A stretch of 64,000 nucleotides of DNA from an uncultured Piscinibacter sp. (GTDB lineage Bacteria; Pseudomonadota; Gammaproteobacteria; Burkholderiales; Burkholderiaceae_C), in contig NZ_CALFYO010000020.1 in assembly GCF_937952055.1 (NCBI RefSeq), forward strand, positions 643,808 through 707,807, written 5' to 3'. The position numbers and the translations under genes were made by a program. The notes beneath the pieces are model-generated. The model was given only the letters and a program-made list of their open reading frames with translations. It was not told the DNA's origin and did no database searches. Every line of letters begins with the position of its first letter. Positions within the stretch are counted from its first letter, which is position 1. Positions 23,963 to 32,154 of the stretch are shown here, in pieces.

Positions 23963-24763
23963 ATGCCCCCCATGGACGACACCTCCGCCGAGCAGCGCCC
24001 CGACTCCATCCTCGACCTGCCGCTGCGACCGCTGCGCGCCGATGACCCGCTGCGCTGGCTGGTGCATGGATGGCGGGACTTCACGCGCGCCCCGGGCATC
24101 GGACTGTTCTACGGGACGTGCTTTGCGGTGATGGGCTGGGTGCTGCTGTGGACCTACCGCCATGCGCCGGCCTGGGTGCTGGCGCTGTCGGCGGGCTTCC
24201 TGCTCGTCGGCCCCTTCCTGTGCCTGGGCCTTTACGACGTGAGCCGCAAGCTCGAGCACGGCGAGCCGCCCGACCTCGGCGCATCGCTCACCGCCTGGGA
24301 CACGCGCACCGGCACCATGGCCGTCTTCGGCGGCGTGCTGCTGATCCTCGAGATGATCTGGGGCCGCGCCTCGCTGGTGGTGTTCGCGGTCAGCTTCGAC
24401 GGCATGCCGGACTTCAAGGGCTCGCTCGCGGCTCTGCTCGACCCCGAGAACGTCGGTTTCATCGTCGCCTACCTGGCCGTCGGCGCGATCTTCGCCGGAC
24501 TGATCTTTGCGATCAGCGTGGTCTCCATTCCGATGATCCTGGACCGTTCGGTCGATGCGGTCAGCGCCGGGCTGACCAGCCTGCGCCTGTGCCTGACGCA
24601 ACCCTGGGTGATGCTGATCTGGGGGGCGCTGATCACGCTGCTGGTGGTGCTGGCGATGCTGCCCGGCTTTCTCGGCCTGCTGGTGGTCGGCCCGGTGCTC
24701 GGCCATGCGTCCTGGCATGCCTACCGATGCGCCGTCGGCGAGCTGCCAGCGGGCATCGCCTGA
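23963..24763 (+). CDS. DUF2189 integral membrane protein
   Basis: About 266 aa. The N-terminal cytoplasmic stretch RPLRADDPLRWLVHGWRDF and the following RAPGIGLFYGTCFA are characteristic of DUF2189. Six membrane helices follow, with the conserved LFYG, GPFLCLGLYDVSRKLE, FAISVVSIPMILDR and GLTSLRLCLTQPWVM segments. The function of the family is unknown; the last part resembles a cytochrome-oxidase-subunit-I-like pore in some models, which I cannot check. Starts at ATG 23963 or 23972 are both possible and neither has a clear ribosome-binding site. Confidence 0.83.
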   Translation: MPPMDDTSAEQRPDSILDLPLRPLRADDPLRWLVHGWRDFTRAPGIGLFYGTCFAVMGWVLLWTYRHAPAWVLALSAGFLLVGPFLCLGLYDVSRKLEHGEPPDLGASLTAWDTRTGTMAVFGGVLLILEMIWGRASLVVFAVSFDGMPDFKGSLAALLDPENVGFIVAYLAVGAIFAGLIFAISVVSIPMILDRSVDAVSAGLTSLRLCLTQPWVMLIWGALITLLVVLAMLPGFLGLLVVGPVLGHASWHAYRCAVGELPAGIA

Positions 24764-24778
24764 CGAATCCCGTCAAAC

Positions 24779-24817
24779 GTCACGTGGCGTCAGGCCGCCG
24801 CCTGGCGCCCGCGTGAC
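24779..24817 (+). terminator. Strong stem-loop after the DUF2189 gene
   Basis: Nested inverted repeats GTCACG/CGTGAC (outer), GGCG/CGCC and CAGGC/GCCTG (inner) close a 4-base loop, about 15 base pairs in all, starting 15 bases after the stop codon. It is followed by TTCCT rather than a clean U-tract, so it may act as an intrinsic or Rho-assisted terminator. Confidence 0.6.
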
Positions 24818-24881
24818 TTCCTCACCCCCGCACGACGCGGCGCGAAGGCACAGTGGCCGCACCCCACTGCCGGAGCCCCGC

Positions 24882-25301
24882 ATGCAGCCCTCGCCAGCCC
24901 CTCTCGTCGCCGCCGGCCTGCTGCTGGCCTGGACCGTCGCGCAGGCTGCCGTCCCGGAGCCGTCGATGGCTGCCGACGCCAAGGCCTATCGCCAGGACGG
25001 GGCGCGCCACCTCTATGCGGCCTACAAGGAGCAGATCTTCAAGGGCCGGTTGCCGCCGCTGATCCACGCCATCGTTGTCGCCGAGGTCGACCTCGACGCC
25101 TCCGGCAACGTGCGCGGCGTGCAGATGATCCGCACGCCCAGCCATGCACCCGAGGTGACCGCCCGGGTGCGCGAGATGATCCGCAGGGCCTCGCCCCTGC
25201 CCGCGCCGCGTCGCATGGGCGGCACGAAGTACCTGGACATCTGGCTGGTCGACAAGAGCGGCCGCTTCCAGCTCGATTCACTGACCGAAGGCCAGGACTG
25301 A
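24882..25301 (+). CDS. Exported hypothetical protein with TonB C-terminal-like domain
   Basis: 139 aa. A signal peptide (LVAAGLLLAWTVAQAA) is followed by a small domain in residues ~60-130: HAIVVAEVDLDASGNVRGVQ, then a helix VTARVREMIRRASPLPAP and a final strand KYLDIWLVDKSGRFQLDSL. This strand-helix-strand pattern with xxVDLDxxGNV resembles TonB/TolA C-terminal domains, although the proline-rich spanning part of a true TonB is absent. It may be a stand-alone periplasmic partner domain. It has its own transcript start region between two strong stem-loops; function unknown. Confidence 0.75.
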   Translation: MQPSPAPLVAAGLLLAWTVAQAAVPEPSMAADAKAYRQDGARHLYAAYKEQIFKGRLPPLIHAIVVAEVDLDASGNVRGVQMIRTPSHAPEVTARVREMIRRASPLPAPRRMGGTKYLDIWLVDKSGRFQLDSLTEGQD

Positions 25302-25423
25302 GCGCACTGGCGCTGTTACGCGCCACGCCGTGGCCGCTCGCCCCCACCCGCCCTACAATACACCCCGTTACAAGACGGCCGGCTCACCGGTCGCCCATCG
25401 TGGTGCCTAGGAAGGGGACGAGC

Positions 25424-25615
25424 ATGAACGAGACTTTGCCCGTGCGCGCTTACCAGGAGTCCCGCATCGAGGACGAGCCCATCCTCGGGCCGGTGCTGGC
25501 CCTGCCCGACGGGCGTATCCAGCCGCTGACCTGGTCGGAACGCGTGCTGCTGGCGCTGCGCCTGACGAACGCCAAGGCGCTCGAAGCGCGCTACTACCGG
25601 CCGGCCGGCTCCTGA
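25424..25615 (+). CDS. Small conserved hypothetical protein (63 aa)
   Basis: 63 residues, preceded by a good purine-rich ribosome-binding site (GGAAGGGGACG) 3 bases before the ATG. Composition is acidic in the middle (ESRIEDEPILGP) and basic at the end, with no signal or membrane segment. The WSERVLLALRLTNAKALEARYY tail forms a likely amphipathic helix. Upstream, CCTACAATACACC at ~25355 contains TACAAT, a plausible -10 element. I do not recognise a family. It is convergent with yfiB, with a perfect stem-loop between them. Confidence 0.7.
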   Translation: MNETLPVRAYQESRIEDEPILGPVLALPDGRIQPLTWSERVLLALRLTNAKALEARYYRPAGS

Positions 25616-25621
25616 GTCGGT

Positions 25622-25643
25622 CGGGTCGACCTCAGTCGACCCG
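25622..25643. terminator. Perfect 9-bp stem-loop between convergent genes
   Basis: CGGGTCGAC and GTCGACCCG arms enclose the 4-base loop CTCA. The loop includes the yfiB stop codon (TCA at 25632-25634). Its position 6 bases after the upstream stop and inside the end of yfiB suits a shared, bidirectional terminator, although neither side has a U-tract. Confidence 0.55.
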
Positions 25644-26132
25644 CACGATGATGACGACGCGGCGGTTCTGGGCGCGACCCTCCGGCGTGGCGTTCTCGGC
25701 CACTGGCTTGGCAAAGCCATGACCACGGCGCTGGATCGCGCCGTCTCTCAGGCCGCCCTTGGTCAATTGCCGCGCCACCGATTCGGCGCGCCGCAATGAC
25801 AGCATGTCGTTGTGCTTGGCGGTGCCGACGTTGTCGGTGTGGCCCTCGACCATCACGTGCTCGATGCCCACCGCGCTCAGCGATCGGGCGACGTCGGCCA
25901 CGGCCGTGAGCCCCTCGGGCGACAGTTCGTCGACGTCGATGTCGAACAGCAGCTTCACCCCCAGGTTGAGCTCCCAGTTGCCGTCAGCGGCCACGAAGCC
26001 GAGGCGCTGCAGCGTGGCCACCTTCTCCGCACGCGCATCGGGCTTGGGCGGCGTCTGGCATCCCGCCAGGGCGGTGGCGAACAGGGCGGCCAGCACGCGC
26101 CGCCGTTTCCTGTCGGGCTCGATCGTTACCAA
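25632..26132 (-). CDS. yfiB: OmpA/Pal-like outer-membrane lipoprotein, YfiB type
   Basis: 166 aa. A basic start (DRKRRR) and hydrophobic core lead to the lipobox LAGC at residues ~22-25. The mature part is an OmpA peptidoglycan-binding domain: VKLLFDIDVDELSPEG, VEGHTDNVGTAKHNDMLSLRRAESV and the closing NRRVVIIVRV. In Pseudomonas, YfiB sequesters YfiR at the outer membrane and so switches on YfiN. Here it directly follows yfiN (9 bases) and yfiR, completing that module. The start is TTG 26132 with AGGAGCGGAG before it; a GTG twelve codons later is an alternative. Confidence 0.88.
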   Translation of the reverse strand: MVTIEPDRKRRRVLAALFATALAGCQTPPKPDARAEKVATLQRLGFVAADGNWELNLGVKLLFDIDVDELSPEGLTAVADVARSLSAVGIEHVMVEGHTDNVGTAKHNDMLSLRRAESVARQLTKGGLRDGAIQRRGHGFAKPVAENATPEGRAQNRRVVIIVRVD

Positions 26133-26141
26133 TCTCCGCTC

Positions 26142-27416
26142 CTAGGCGACCAGCGGTCGCGGCATGTCGTCGATGCGCGCCTCGAACAGCTCGACCGAGC
26201 CACGCGAGCGCGCCTTCGCGCGGTACATCGCGGCATCCGCCGCCGCCAGCCATTGCTCCAGGCTGCCACCGGCCTCGGGCAGCATGGCCACGCCGACGCT
26301 GGCGCTGGCGTCGATGCGCCCGAAGGCGGCGCTGTCGATCGGCGCACGGATCGCGGTGGCGATCTTGGCAGCGATGCGCTGAGCATCCTCGGTCGCGCGG
26401 ATCGGGCTGAGCAGCACCGCGAACTCGTCGCCGCCGAGTCGCGCGACGAAGTCGCCGTCGCGCAGCTGCGAGCGGATGCGCCGCGCCACCTGCACCAGCA
26501 GTTCGTCACCGGCGGCGTGGCCGAGCGCATCGTTCACCGCCTTGAAGCGGTCGCAATCGAGGAACAGCAGCGCCGCCGTCTCGCTGCGCGGTCGGGGAGA
26601 CGCGACGATCCGCGTGGCTCGCTCGAGGAAGCTGGCGCGGTTGGGCAGCCCGGTGAGGTTGTCGTGGAAGGCCAGGTAGGACAGCGACTCGTTGGCGGTG
26701 CGCAGCGTCTCGTGCTTGGCCACCAGGCTTGCCTCGCGGCTCTGGATCTCCGCCAGCAGCGCGTTGACGTCCTCGCCGAGATCGTGGATCTCCTTCACGG
26801 TGGCCGGCGGCGCACGCATCTCCAGCGCCCGCTCGATGCGCGCGGTACGCGTCAGCGCGGCCAGCCGGTTCAGCGGCCGGACGATGTCGCGCTCGATGCG
26901 GCGCGACAACCGCGCCACCAGCCAGGCGTTCGCCGCCGTGCACAGCACGATCGCCGCCAGCACCTTCAGCAGGTAAACCAGCGAGGCGACGCCGCCTCCC
27001 TGCACCTGCACCTCGCCGTAGCTTCTTCCCTCGTGGCCGATGATCGCGCTGGCCTGGCGCGCGAAGAGCAGTGTGGCGACGTCGCCGAGCAGCGCATCGA
27101 GCAGCGTGTCGTTGTGCGCCTCGTAGGTAGCCAGGCTGCGGCCCTGCATGTCGACGATGCGCGCCACCCGCAGGCCCTCGCGCTGCGCCACCAGAGCCAG
27201 CAGTTCCTGCGCCATGTCGCGGTCGCCGAACACGGTCGCGGCTTCGGCGGTGTAGGAGATCGATCGAGCCACCAGCCTGAGGTTGAGGTCGACCTGGCTG
27301 CGCAGTGTGACGAAGGACACCACCGTCAGCACCAGCGCCGCAGCCACCACGGCGGCCAGGCCAAGGCGCAGGTGCGCCGCGCGCATCGCGTCGAGCAGCG
27401 GCTGGCGCGCGCTCAT
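26142..27416 (-). CDS. yfiN: Membrane diguanylate cyclase, YfiN/TpbB type
   Basis: 424 aa. A membrane helix (residues ~18-38) precedes a periplasmic CHASE8-like sensor (~40-145, with SISYTAEAATVFGDRDMAQE). A second helix (~146-170) is followed by a HAMP-like linker (RDIVRPLNRLAALT) and a GGDEF domain from ~245. The active-site motif GGDEF is at 328-332 and an allosteric RxxD site (RDGD, 319-322) lies five residues before it, so the enzyme should both make c-di-GMP and be product-inhibited. It overlaps yfiR by 4 bases (ATGA). In the known system YfiR binds the periplasmic part and holds it inactive. Confidence 0.9.
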   Translation of the reverse strand: MSARQPLLDAMRAAHLRLGLAAVVAAALVLTVVSFVTLRSQVDLNLRLVARSISYTAEAATVFGDRDMAQELLALVAQREGLRVARIVDMQGRSLATYEAHNDTLLDALLGDVATLLFARQASAIIGHEGRSYGEVQVQGGGVASLVYLLKVLAAIVLCTAANAWLVARLSRRIERDIVRPLNRLAALTRTARIERALEMRAPPATVKEIHDLGEDVNALLAEIQSREASLVAKHETLRTANESLSYLAFHDNLTGLPNRASFLERATRIVASPRPRSETAALLFLDCDRFKAVNDALGHAAGDELLVQVARRIRSQLRDGDFVARLGGDEFAVLLSPIRATEDAQRIAAKIATAIRAPIDSAAFGRIDASASVGVAMLPEAGGSLEQWLAAADAAMYRAKARSRGSVELFEARIDDMPRPLVA

Positions 27417-28030
27417 GATCCGCCTCCGATGGCACTGCGCGCGATGCGCAGCACCAGCGGGTTGACGCGCAGACCGCTGCGCGCGATGGCGTCGAGGTTG
27501 GCATTGAAGCGGATCGAGACCGCGGCAGGTTCGAGGCAGAACATGCCGCCGTCGCTGCAGAACTCCGCACCCTCGCCGAGCATCAGCACCGGTTGGCCTG
27601 CCATGCTCCTGAGCAGCTGTCGGCCAGCCGCGGCATCCACACCCGCGACGTAGACGGCATCACATTCGCTGCCTGCCTCCGCCGCGTTGACTGCCGGCCG
27701 CACCACCACGGGGCGCTGCACCGAGCCGATCTCGGCGGCGCGCAGCAGCAGTTCGTCGATGCCAGGCCCGCGGCCCACGGTACACAGGCGGATCGCCGCG
27801 ACGTCGGCCGGCCAGCGCGTGTAGCTGATGATGCCGGCCACCACGACCGCCACGCTGGCACGCGGTGCGGCCGCCGGCGCCGAGGAGGATTGCGCCGTCG
27901 CCGTCGCCGCCGACAGCGCGCAGGCCAGGCAGACGAGCAGGCGGCAGGTCGTCGTCCGACGTCCCTGTCCACGCCTCGGCAAACGGGTGAACGCGTACAC
28001 GGGCGGCATGGCGCCAGTATGGCGGGTCAT
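27413..28030 (-). CDS. yfiR: Periplasmic YfiR-family (DUF4154) inhibitor of the diguanylate cyclase
   Basis: 205 aa. After a long N-terminal region containing the signal sequence (RLLVCLACALSAATATA), the mature protein matches YfiR: VVVAGIISYTRWPAD, IRLCTVGRGPG, CDAVYVAGVD, GQPVLMLGEGAEFCSDGGMFCLEP and the closing FNANLDAIARSGLRVNPLVL. Two pairs of cysteines around FCSDGGMFC may form the redox-sensitive disulfides known for the family. It heads the yfiR-yfiN-yfiB operon, so inhibitor, cyclase and releasing lipoprotein are co-expressed. A second ATG seven codons in would give a shorter n-region. Confidence 0.9.
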   Translation of the reverse strand: MTRHTGAMPPVYAFTRLPRRGQGRRTTTCRLLVCLACALSAATATAQSSSAPAAAPRASVAVVVAGIISYTRWPADVAAIRLCTVGRGPGIDELLLRAAEIGSVQRPVVVRPAVNAAEAGSECDAVYVAGVDAAAGRQLLRSMAGQPVLMLGEGAEFCSDGGMFCLEPAAVSIRFNANLDAIARSGLRVNPLVLRIARSAIGGGS

Positions 28031-28053
28031 CCTCCGTCACTTGCATGCGTCTG

Positions 28054-28066
28054 TGTGCACTGCACA
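28054..28066. promoter_or_regulatory. Perfect palindrome upstream of yfiR
   Basis: TGTGCA-C-TGCACA is a perfect 6+1+6 inverted repeat 24 bases upstream of the yfiR start. On the minus strand it follows TTGACA (28081-28076), a consensus -35, by about ten bases, so a protein bound here would cover the -10 area. No good -10 hexamer is seen. Confidence 0.4.
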
Positions 28067-28109
28067 GAACTGCCGTGTCAAATGTCGCGCCGCTGGGGCA
28101 CGACTCCGT

Positions 28110-29102
28110 TCAGGGCAGAAGGATGCTGCAGCCGGTGGTCTTGCGTGCCTCGAGGTCGCGATGCGCCTGCGCCGCGTCCTTCAGCGCATAGCGCTGGTCG
28201 ATGCGGATCTTCACGGCGCCGCTGGCCACCATCGCGAACAGGTCGTCGGCCATCGCCTGCGTCGACTCGCGCGTGGCGATGTGGGTGAAGAGTGTCGGTC
28301 GCGTCACGTACAAGGACCCCTTGGCGGCGAGCATGCCCACATCGATCGGCGGCACCTTGCCCGAGGCGTTGCCGAAGTTCGCCGCCAGGCCGAAGGGGCG
28401 CAGGCAGTCGAAGGAACGCACGAAGGTGTCCTTGCCCACCGAGTCGTAGACCACCTTGAGGCCCTGGCCGCCGGTGATCTGCTTGACGCGCTCGACGAAG
28501 TCCTCCTTCTGGTAGTTGATGGCGAAGGCCGCGCCGTGCTCGAGCGCAAGCTGGCACTTCTCGTCGCTGCCGGCGGTGCCGATCAGCCGCAGGCCCATCG
28601 CCTTGGCCCACTGGCAGGCGATCAGTCCGACACCACCGGCGGCGGCATGGAAGAGCACGAAGTCGCCCGCCTGCAGGCCGCCCAGCGGCTGGGTCTTGCG
28701 CAACAGGTACTGGACGGTCAGGCCCTTGAGCATCATCGCCGCACCGGTCTCGAAGGAAATCTCGTCGGGCAGCCTGCACACGCACTTGGCCGGCATCACG
28801 CGCGCCTCGCTGTACGCACCCGGTGGCTGGCTGGCGTAGGCAGCGCGGTCGCCGGCCTTCAAGTGCGTCACGCCCTCGCCCACCGCCTCGACCACGCCGG
28901 CGGCCTCCATGCCCAGCGCCAGCGGCAGCGGATTGGCGTACAGGCCGGTGCGCTGGTAGACGTCGATGAAGTTCAGTCCGCAGGCATGGTGGCGGATGCG
29001 GATCTCGCCCGGCCCGGGTTCGCCCACCTCGATCTCGTCGAGTTGCATGGCTTCGGGGCCGCCGTAGGCGGCGACGCGGATGGCTTTGACGGTTTGGGGC
29101 AT
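28110..29102 (-). CDS. NADPH:quinone oxidoreductase, zinc-free MDR family
   Basis: 330 aa. Typical Qor sequence: PGPGEIRIRHHACGLNFIDVYQR, LALGMEAAGVVEAVGEGVT, GAYSEARVMPA, AAMMLKGLTVQYLL, and the dinucleotide-binding LFHAAAGGVGLIACQWAKAMG near residue 150. The zinc ligands of alcohol dehydrogenases are missing, as expected. It reduces quinones or enones with NADPH in the cytoplasm. It lies alone between yfiR (same strand, 79 bases downstream) and the divergent DUF2007 gene; no clear operon partner. Confidence 0.92.
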   Translation of the reverse strand: MPQTVKAIRVAAYGGPEAMQLDEIEVGEPGPGEIRIRHHACGLNFIDVYQRTGLYANPLPLALGMEAAGVVEAVGEGVTHLKAGDRAAYASQPPGAYSEARVMPAKCVCRLPDEISFETGAAMMLKGLTVQYLLRKTQPLGGLQAGDFVLFHAAAGGVGLIACQWAKAMGLRLIGTAGSDEKCQLALEHGAAFAINYQKEDFVERVKQITGGQGLKVVYDSVGKDTFVRSFDCLRPFGLAANFGNASGKVPPIDVGMLAAKGSLYVTRPTLFTHIATRESTQAMADDLFAMVASGAVKIRIDQRYALKDAAQAHRDLEARKTTGCSILLP

Positions 29103-29167
29103 CGGGGGTCCTATTCGGGTACGACGACTGCGGATCCGGTATCGTGCCAGCCTTTGCCCGCCGCTGC

Positions 29168-29476
29168 ATGCGCCGCCTGATTTCCGCTCCCAACCTCGCG
29201 CTCGCCACCCTGTGGGCCGACATGCTCACAAACGCCGGCATCGAGGCCAGCGTGCAGCGCGCCTATGCCGGCAGCATCGCCGGCGAGCTGCCGCCCGACC
29301 AGGCGCTGCCCGAGGTGTGGGTGACGGACGACGAGCGGCTCGAGGCGGCGCGTGCGCTGCTCGTGCAGTTGCGCCATCCGCCGCACCGCCACTGGCTCTG
29401 CCCCGGTTGCGGCGAGCGCATCGACGGGCCCTTCGAGCAGTGCTGGAACTGCGGCGCGGCCATGCCCTCGCCGTGA
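29168..29476 (+). CDS. DUF2007 domain protein with C-terminal zinc ribbon
   Basis: 102 aa. Residues 1-70 are a DUF2007 domain (LISAPNLALATLWADMLTNAGI, LPEVWVTDDERLEAARALL), annotated in databases as a putative signal-transducing domain. The C-terminus carries a zinc ribbon with CPGC and CWNC pairs. It is divergent from the quinone oxidoreductase by 65 bases and followed by the DMT exporter 7 bases later, so the two plus-strand genes probably share a transcript. ATG 29168 starts the conserved MRRLISAPN; function unknown. Confidence 0.82.
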   Translation: MRRLISAPNLALATLWADMLTNAGIEASVQRAYAGSIAGELPPDQALPEVWVTDDERLEAARALLVQLRHPPHRHWLCPGCGERIDGPFEQCWNCGAAMPSP

Positions 29477-29483
29477 ACCTGCC

Positions 29484-30401
29484 ATGAACCACCACCTCAC
29501 GCCGCGCATCGCCGCCATGCTGACCCTGCCGCCCCTGCTGTGGGCCGGCAACGCGGTGGTCGGCCGTGCACTGGTGGGCAGCGTGCCGCCGCTGGCGCTC
29601 AACGCGATGCGCTGGTGGCTGGCCCTGGCGCTGCTGCTGCCGCTGGGCTGGCGGGTGCTGCGCTCGCCGGGCGACATCACCGCGCGCTGGAGGCACTTCG
29701 CGCTGCTCGGTCTGCTCGGCGTGGGCAGCTACAACGCACTGCAGTACCTCGCGGTGCAGACCAGCACGCCGCTGAACGTGACGCTGATCGCAGCCAGCGC
29801 GCCGGTGTGGATGCTGCTCGTCGGACTGTTCTTCTACGGCGAGCGGCCGGGTGCAAGGCAGATCCTCGGTGCCGCGCTGTCGCTTGCCGGCGTGACGCTG
29901 GTGATCGCGCGCGGCAGCCTGGAGACCCTGCGCGCGGTGACGCTGGTGCCCGGCGACCTGCTGATGCTGCTGGCCGTGGCCCTGTGGGCCGGCTACAGCT
30001 GGATGCTGGCGCGTCCGCCCGCGACGATGCGCGGCGAGGCGCGGCCGGCGTGGAACTGGGCCGAATTCCTGCTCGTGCAGATGCTGTTCGGCACCGCCTG
30101 GGCGACGCTGGCCGCAGGCGCCGAGGCGAAGTTCGCCTCGGCCGAGATCCACTGGACACCCTGGGTGGCAGCGGCGCTGGCCTACGTCGCCATCGGCCCT
30201 TCGCTGATCGCCTACCGTGCCTGGGGCCTGGGGGTGTCCACCGTCGGTCCCGCGATCGCCGCCTTCTTCAGCAATCTCACGCCGGTGTTCGCCGGCCTGA
30301 TGTCGGCGGCGCTGCTCGGCGAAGCGCCGGGCTGGTACCACGGCGCCTCGTTCGTGCTGATCGCGTCGGGCATCGTGGTGTCGTCGATGCCCAGGCGCTG
30401 A
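29484..30401 (+). CDS. DMT superfamily (EamA) transporter
   Basis: 305 aa with ten hydrophobic helices arranged as two EamA repeats. LPPLLWAGNAVVGRALVG opens the first; the second begins near residue 155 (VPGDLLMLLAVALWAGYSWMLAR). The motif ALNAMRWWLALALLLP and the PVWMLLVGLFFYGERPG segment are typical. These proteins usually export amino acids or other metabolites. Its stop is 3 bases from the convergent SDR stop. The substrate is not deducible. Confidence 0.88.
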   Translation: MNHHLTPRIAAMLTLPPLLWAGNAVVGRALVGSVPPLALNAMRWWLALALLLPLGWRVLRSPGDITARWRHFALLGLLGVGSYNALQYLAVQTSTPLNVTLIAASAPVWMLLVGLFFYGERPGARQILGAALSLAGVTLVIARGSLETLRAVTLVPGDLLMLLAVALWAGYSWMLARPPATMRGEARPAWNWAEFLLVQMLFGTAWATLAAGAEAKFASAEIHWTPWVAAALAYVAIGPSLIAYRAWGLGVSTVGPAIAAFFSNLTPVFAGLMSAALLGEAPGWYHGASFVLIASGIVVSSMPRR

Positions 30402-30404
30402 ACC

Positions 30405-31193
30405 TCAGAAGGTGCCCGGGTAGGCGCCGCCGTCGAGCAGGATGTTCTGGCCGGTGAGGTAACCGGCATGGGCGCTGCACAGGAAGGCGCAGAAAGCGCC
30501 GAACTCGTCGGCGCGTCCGAGACGCTGCGCGGGGATGCCGGCACGGCGCTTGTCCATCACCGCCTCGACGCTCTGCCCGCTGCCCGTCGCGGCCGCCTGC
30601 ATGGTGGTGCGCACGCGATCGGTGTCGAACCACCCCGGCAGCAGGTTGTTGATCGTCACGTTGGCCTGGGCCAGTCGTGTCTGCCTCGCCAGCCCGGCGA
30701 CGAAGCCGGTGAGCCCGCTGCGCGCGCCGTTGGACAGGCCCAGCGTATCGATCGGCGCCTTCACGGCGCCCGATGTGATGTTGACCACGCGGCCGAAGCC
30801 GCGCGCCGCCATCGCGTCCACCGTGGCCTTCATCAGCTCGATCGGCGTGAGCATGTTGGCGTCGATCGCCTTCAGCCAGGCCTCGCGATCCCAGTCCCGG
30901 AAGTCGCCGGGCGGCGGGCCACCGGCGTTGTTGACCAGGATGTCGACCTGCGGGCAGGCAGCCAGCGCCGCGGCGCGGCCCGCGGGCGTGGCGATGTCGC
31001 CGGCCACCGCCGCCACCTGCACCTGCGGGTGTGCCGCGCGGATCTCCGCCGCGGTGGCCTGCAACGCCTCCTCGCCGCGCGCGGTGATCACCACGTTCAC
31101 GCCCTCGGCGGCGAGCGCCATCGCGCAACCCTTGCCGAGGCCCTTGCTCGCCGCACACACCAGTGCCCAGCGTCCTGCGATACCCAGATCCAT
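30405..31193 (-). CDS. SDR family oxidoreductase with atypical active site, at the end of the anthranilate gene string
   Basis: 262 aa. The Rossmann nucleotide motif is unusual (CAASKGLGKGCA instead of TGxxxGIG), followed by the conserved LVNNAGGPPPG. Where the catalytic YxxxK should stand, the sequence reads LGLSNGARSGLTGF, so the Tyr and Lys are both missing. The C-terminal NILLDGGAYPGTF is conserved in the family. A good Shine-Dalgarno (AAGGAG) precedes ATG 31193. Relatives with the same changes are annotated as 3-oxoacyl-ACP reductase-like. It could be a 3-hydroxyacyl-CoA dehydrogenase of the pathway or a catalytically altered protein; sequence cannot settle this. Confidence 0.82.
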   Translation of the reverse strand: MDLGIAGRWALVCAASKGLGKGCAMALAAEGVNVVITARGEEALQATAAEIRAAHPQVQVAAVAGDIATPAGRAAALAACPQVDILVNNAGGPPPGDFRDWDREAWLKAIDANMLTPIELMKATVDAMAARGFGRVVNITSGAVKAPIDTLGLSNGARSGLTGFVAGLARQTRLAQANVTINNLLPGWFDTDRVRTTMQAAATGSGQSVEAVMDKRRAGIPAQRLGRADEFGAFCAFLCSAHAGYLTGQNILLDGGAYPGTF

Positions 31194-31229
31194 TCACAAC
31201 TCCTTGATTTGAGAGAACTCCGCCAGACC

Positions 31230-32144
31230 TCAACGCCACCGTGCCAGCAGCCACACTCCGCCCAGCACCAGCACCGTGCCGGCCGCCACCCAGGCGGTGA
31301 ACGGCTCGCCGAGCAGCAACACGCCCATCAGGATGGTCGACATCGGGCCCAGCATGCCGGTTTGCGCGGTGAGTGTCGAGCCGATGCGCTCGATCGCCAT
31401 CATGATCATCAGCACTGGCGCGAAGGTGCACAGCGTGGCGTTCAGCACCGACAGCCAGATCACCGGCGGCGCCACCTCGGTGGCTGCCGACAGTGGCCGC
31501 AGCACGAGGAACTGCGCGATGCACAGCACGCAGGCCACGCTGGTGGCCAGGCCGGTCAGGCGCAGCGAGCCGAGGCGCTTGACCACCTCGCCGCTGTAGA
31601 CGAGGTAGACCGCGTAGCTCAGCGCGCTGCCGAACACCAGCGCCGCGCCGAACGCCACTTCGCGCCCGGCGAGCTGCAGGTCGTGGGCGAAGACGAGCAG
31701 CACGCCGCAGTAGCTGACCGCCATCGCGATCAGCTGCCGCGCCGTGGCGCGGCGGCGGAACAGCACCCAGCCGAGCAGCAGCACGATGGTCGGGTTGAGA
31801 TAGAGCACCAGGCGCTCGAAGCTCGCCGTCACGTAGGCCAGGCCGGCGAAATCGAGGAAGCTCGCCAGGTAGTAGCCGCTGAAGCCCAGGCCCAGCACGG
31901 CCAGCTTGTCGCGGCGATCCAGCGCCGGCTTGCCGCGCCCTGCCCACCAGGCCAGCGCCAGGAACAGCGGCAGGGCGAACAGCATGCGGAACATGATCAG
32001 CGTCACCGCATCGACCCCATGGCGGTAGGCCAGCTTGACGATGATCGCCTTGCCCGAGAAGGCCACGGCGCCGGCCGCGGCGAGCGCCAGGCCCGGCAGC
32101 ACGGTCGCGGGCGGGTGGTCGGCTGCGAGGACGCGGGAGCTCAT
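31230..32144 (-). CDS. EamA family transporter next to the anthranilate operon
   Basis: 304 aa with ten membrane helices in two EamA repeats (GAVAFSGKAIIVKLAYRHG; ALVFGSALSYAVYLVYSGEVV). The start is ATG 32144; a TAGAAT hexamer lies 10 bases before it (32160-32155), so it may have its own leaderless promoter rather than depend on the operon upstream, from which it is separated by 51 bases. The location suggests export or uptake of tryptophan-derived aromatic compounds, but this is only context. Confidence 0.87.
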   Translation of the reverse strand: MSSRVLAADHPPATVLPGLALAAAGAVAFSGKAIIVKLAYRHGVDAVTLIMFRMLFALPLFLALAWWAGRGKPALDRRDKLAVLGLGFSGYYLASFLDFAGLAYVTASFERLVLYLNPTIVLLLGWVLFRRRATARQLIAMAVSYCGVLLVFAHDLQLAGREVAFGAALVFGSALSYAVYLVYSGEVVKRLGSLRLTGLATSVACVLCIAQFLVLRPLSAATEVAPPVIWLSVLNATLCTFAPVLMIMMAIERIGSTLTAQTGMLGPMSTILMGVLLLGEPFTAWVAAGTVLVLGGVWLLARWR

Positions 32145-32154
32145 GGCCCGCGCG

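Noticed and set aside
25632..26132. Pal of the Tol-Pal system
   Set aside because: No tolB, tolA or ybgF neighbours; it directly follows yfiR and yfiN, which fits YfiB instead.
28054..28066. CRP binding site for the proposed cyclic-nucleotide system at the palindrome upstream of yfiR
   Set aside because: The half-sites read TGTGCA rather than TGTGA with a 6-base spacer, so it does not fit the CRP consensus; it is kept only as an unassigned palindrome.
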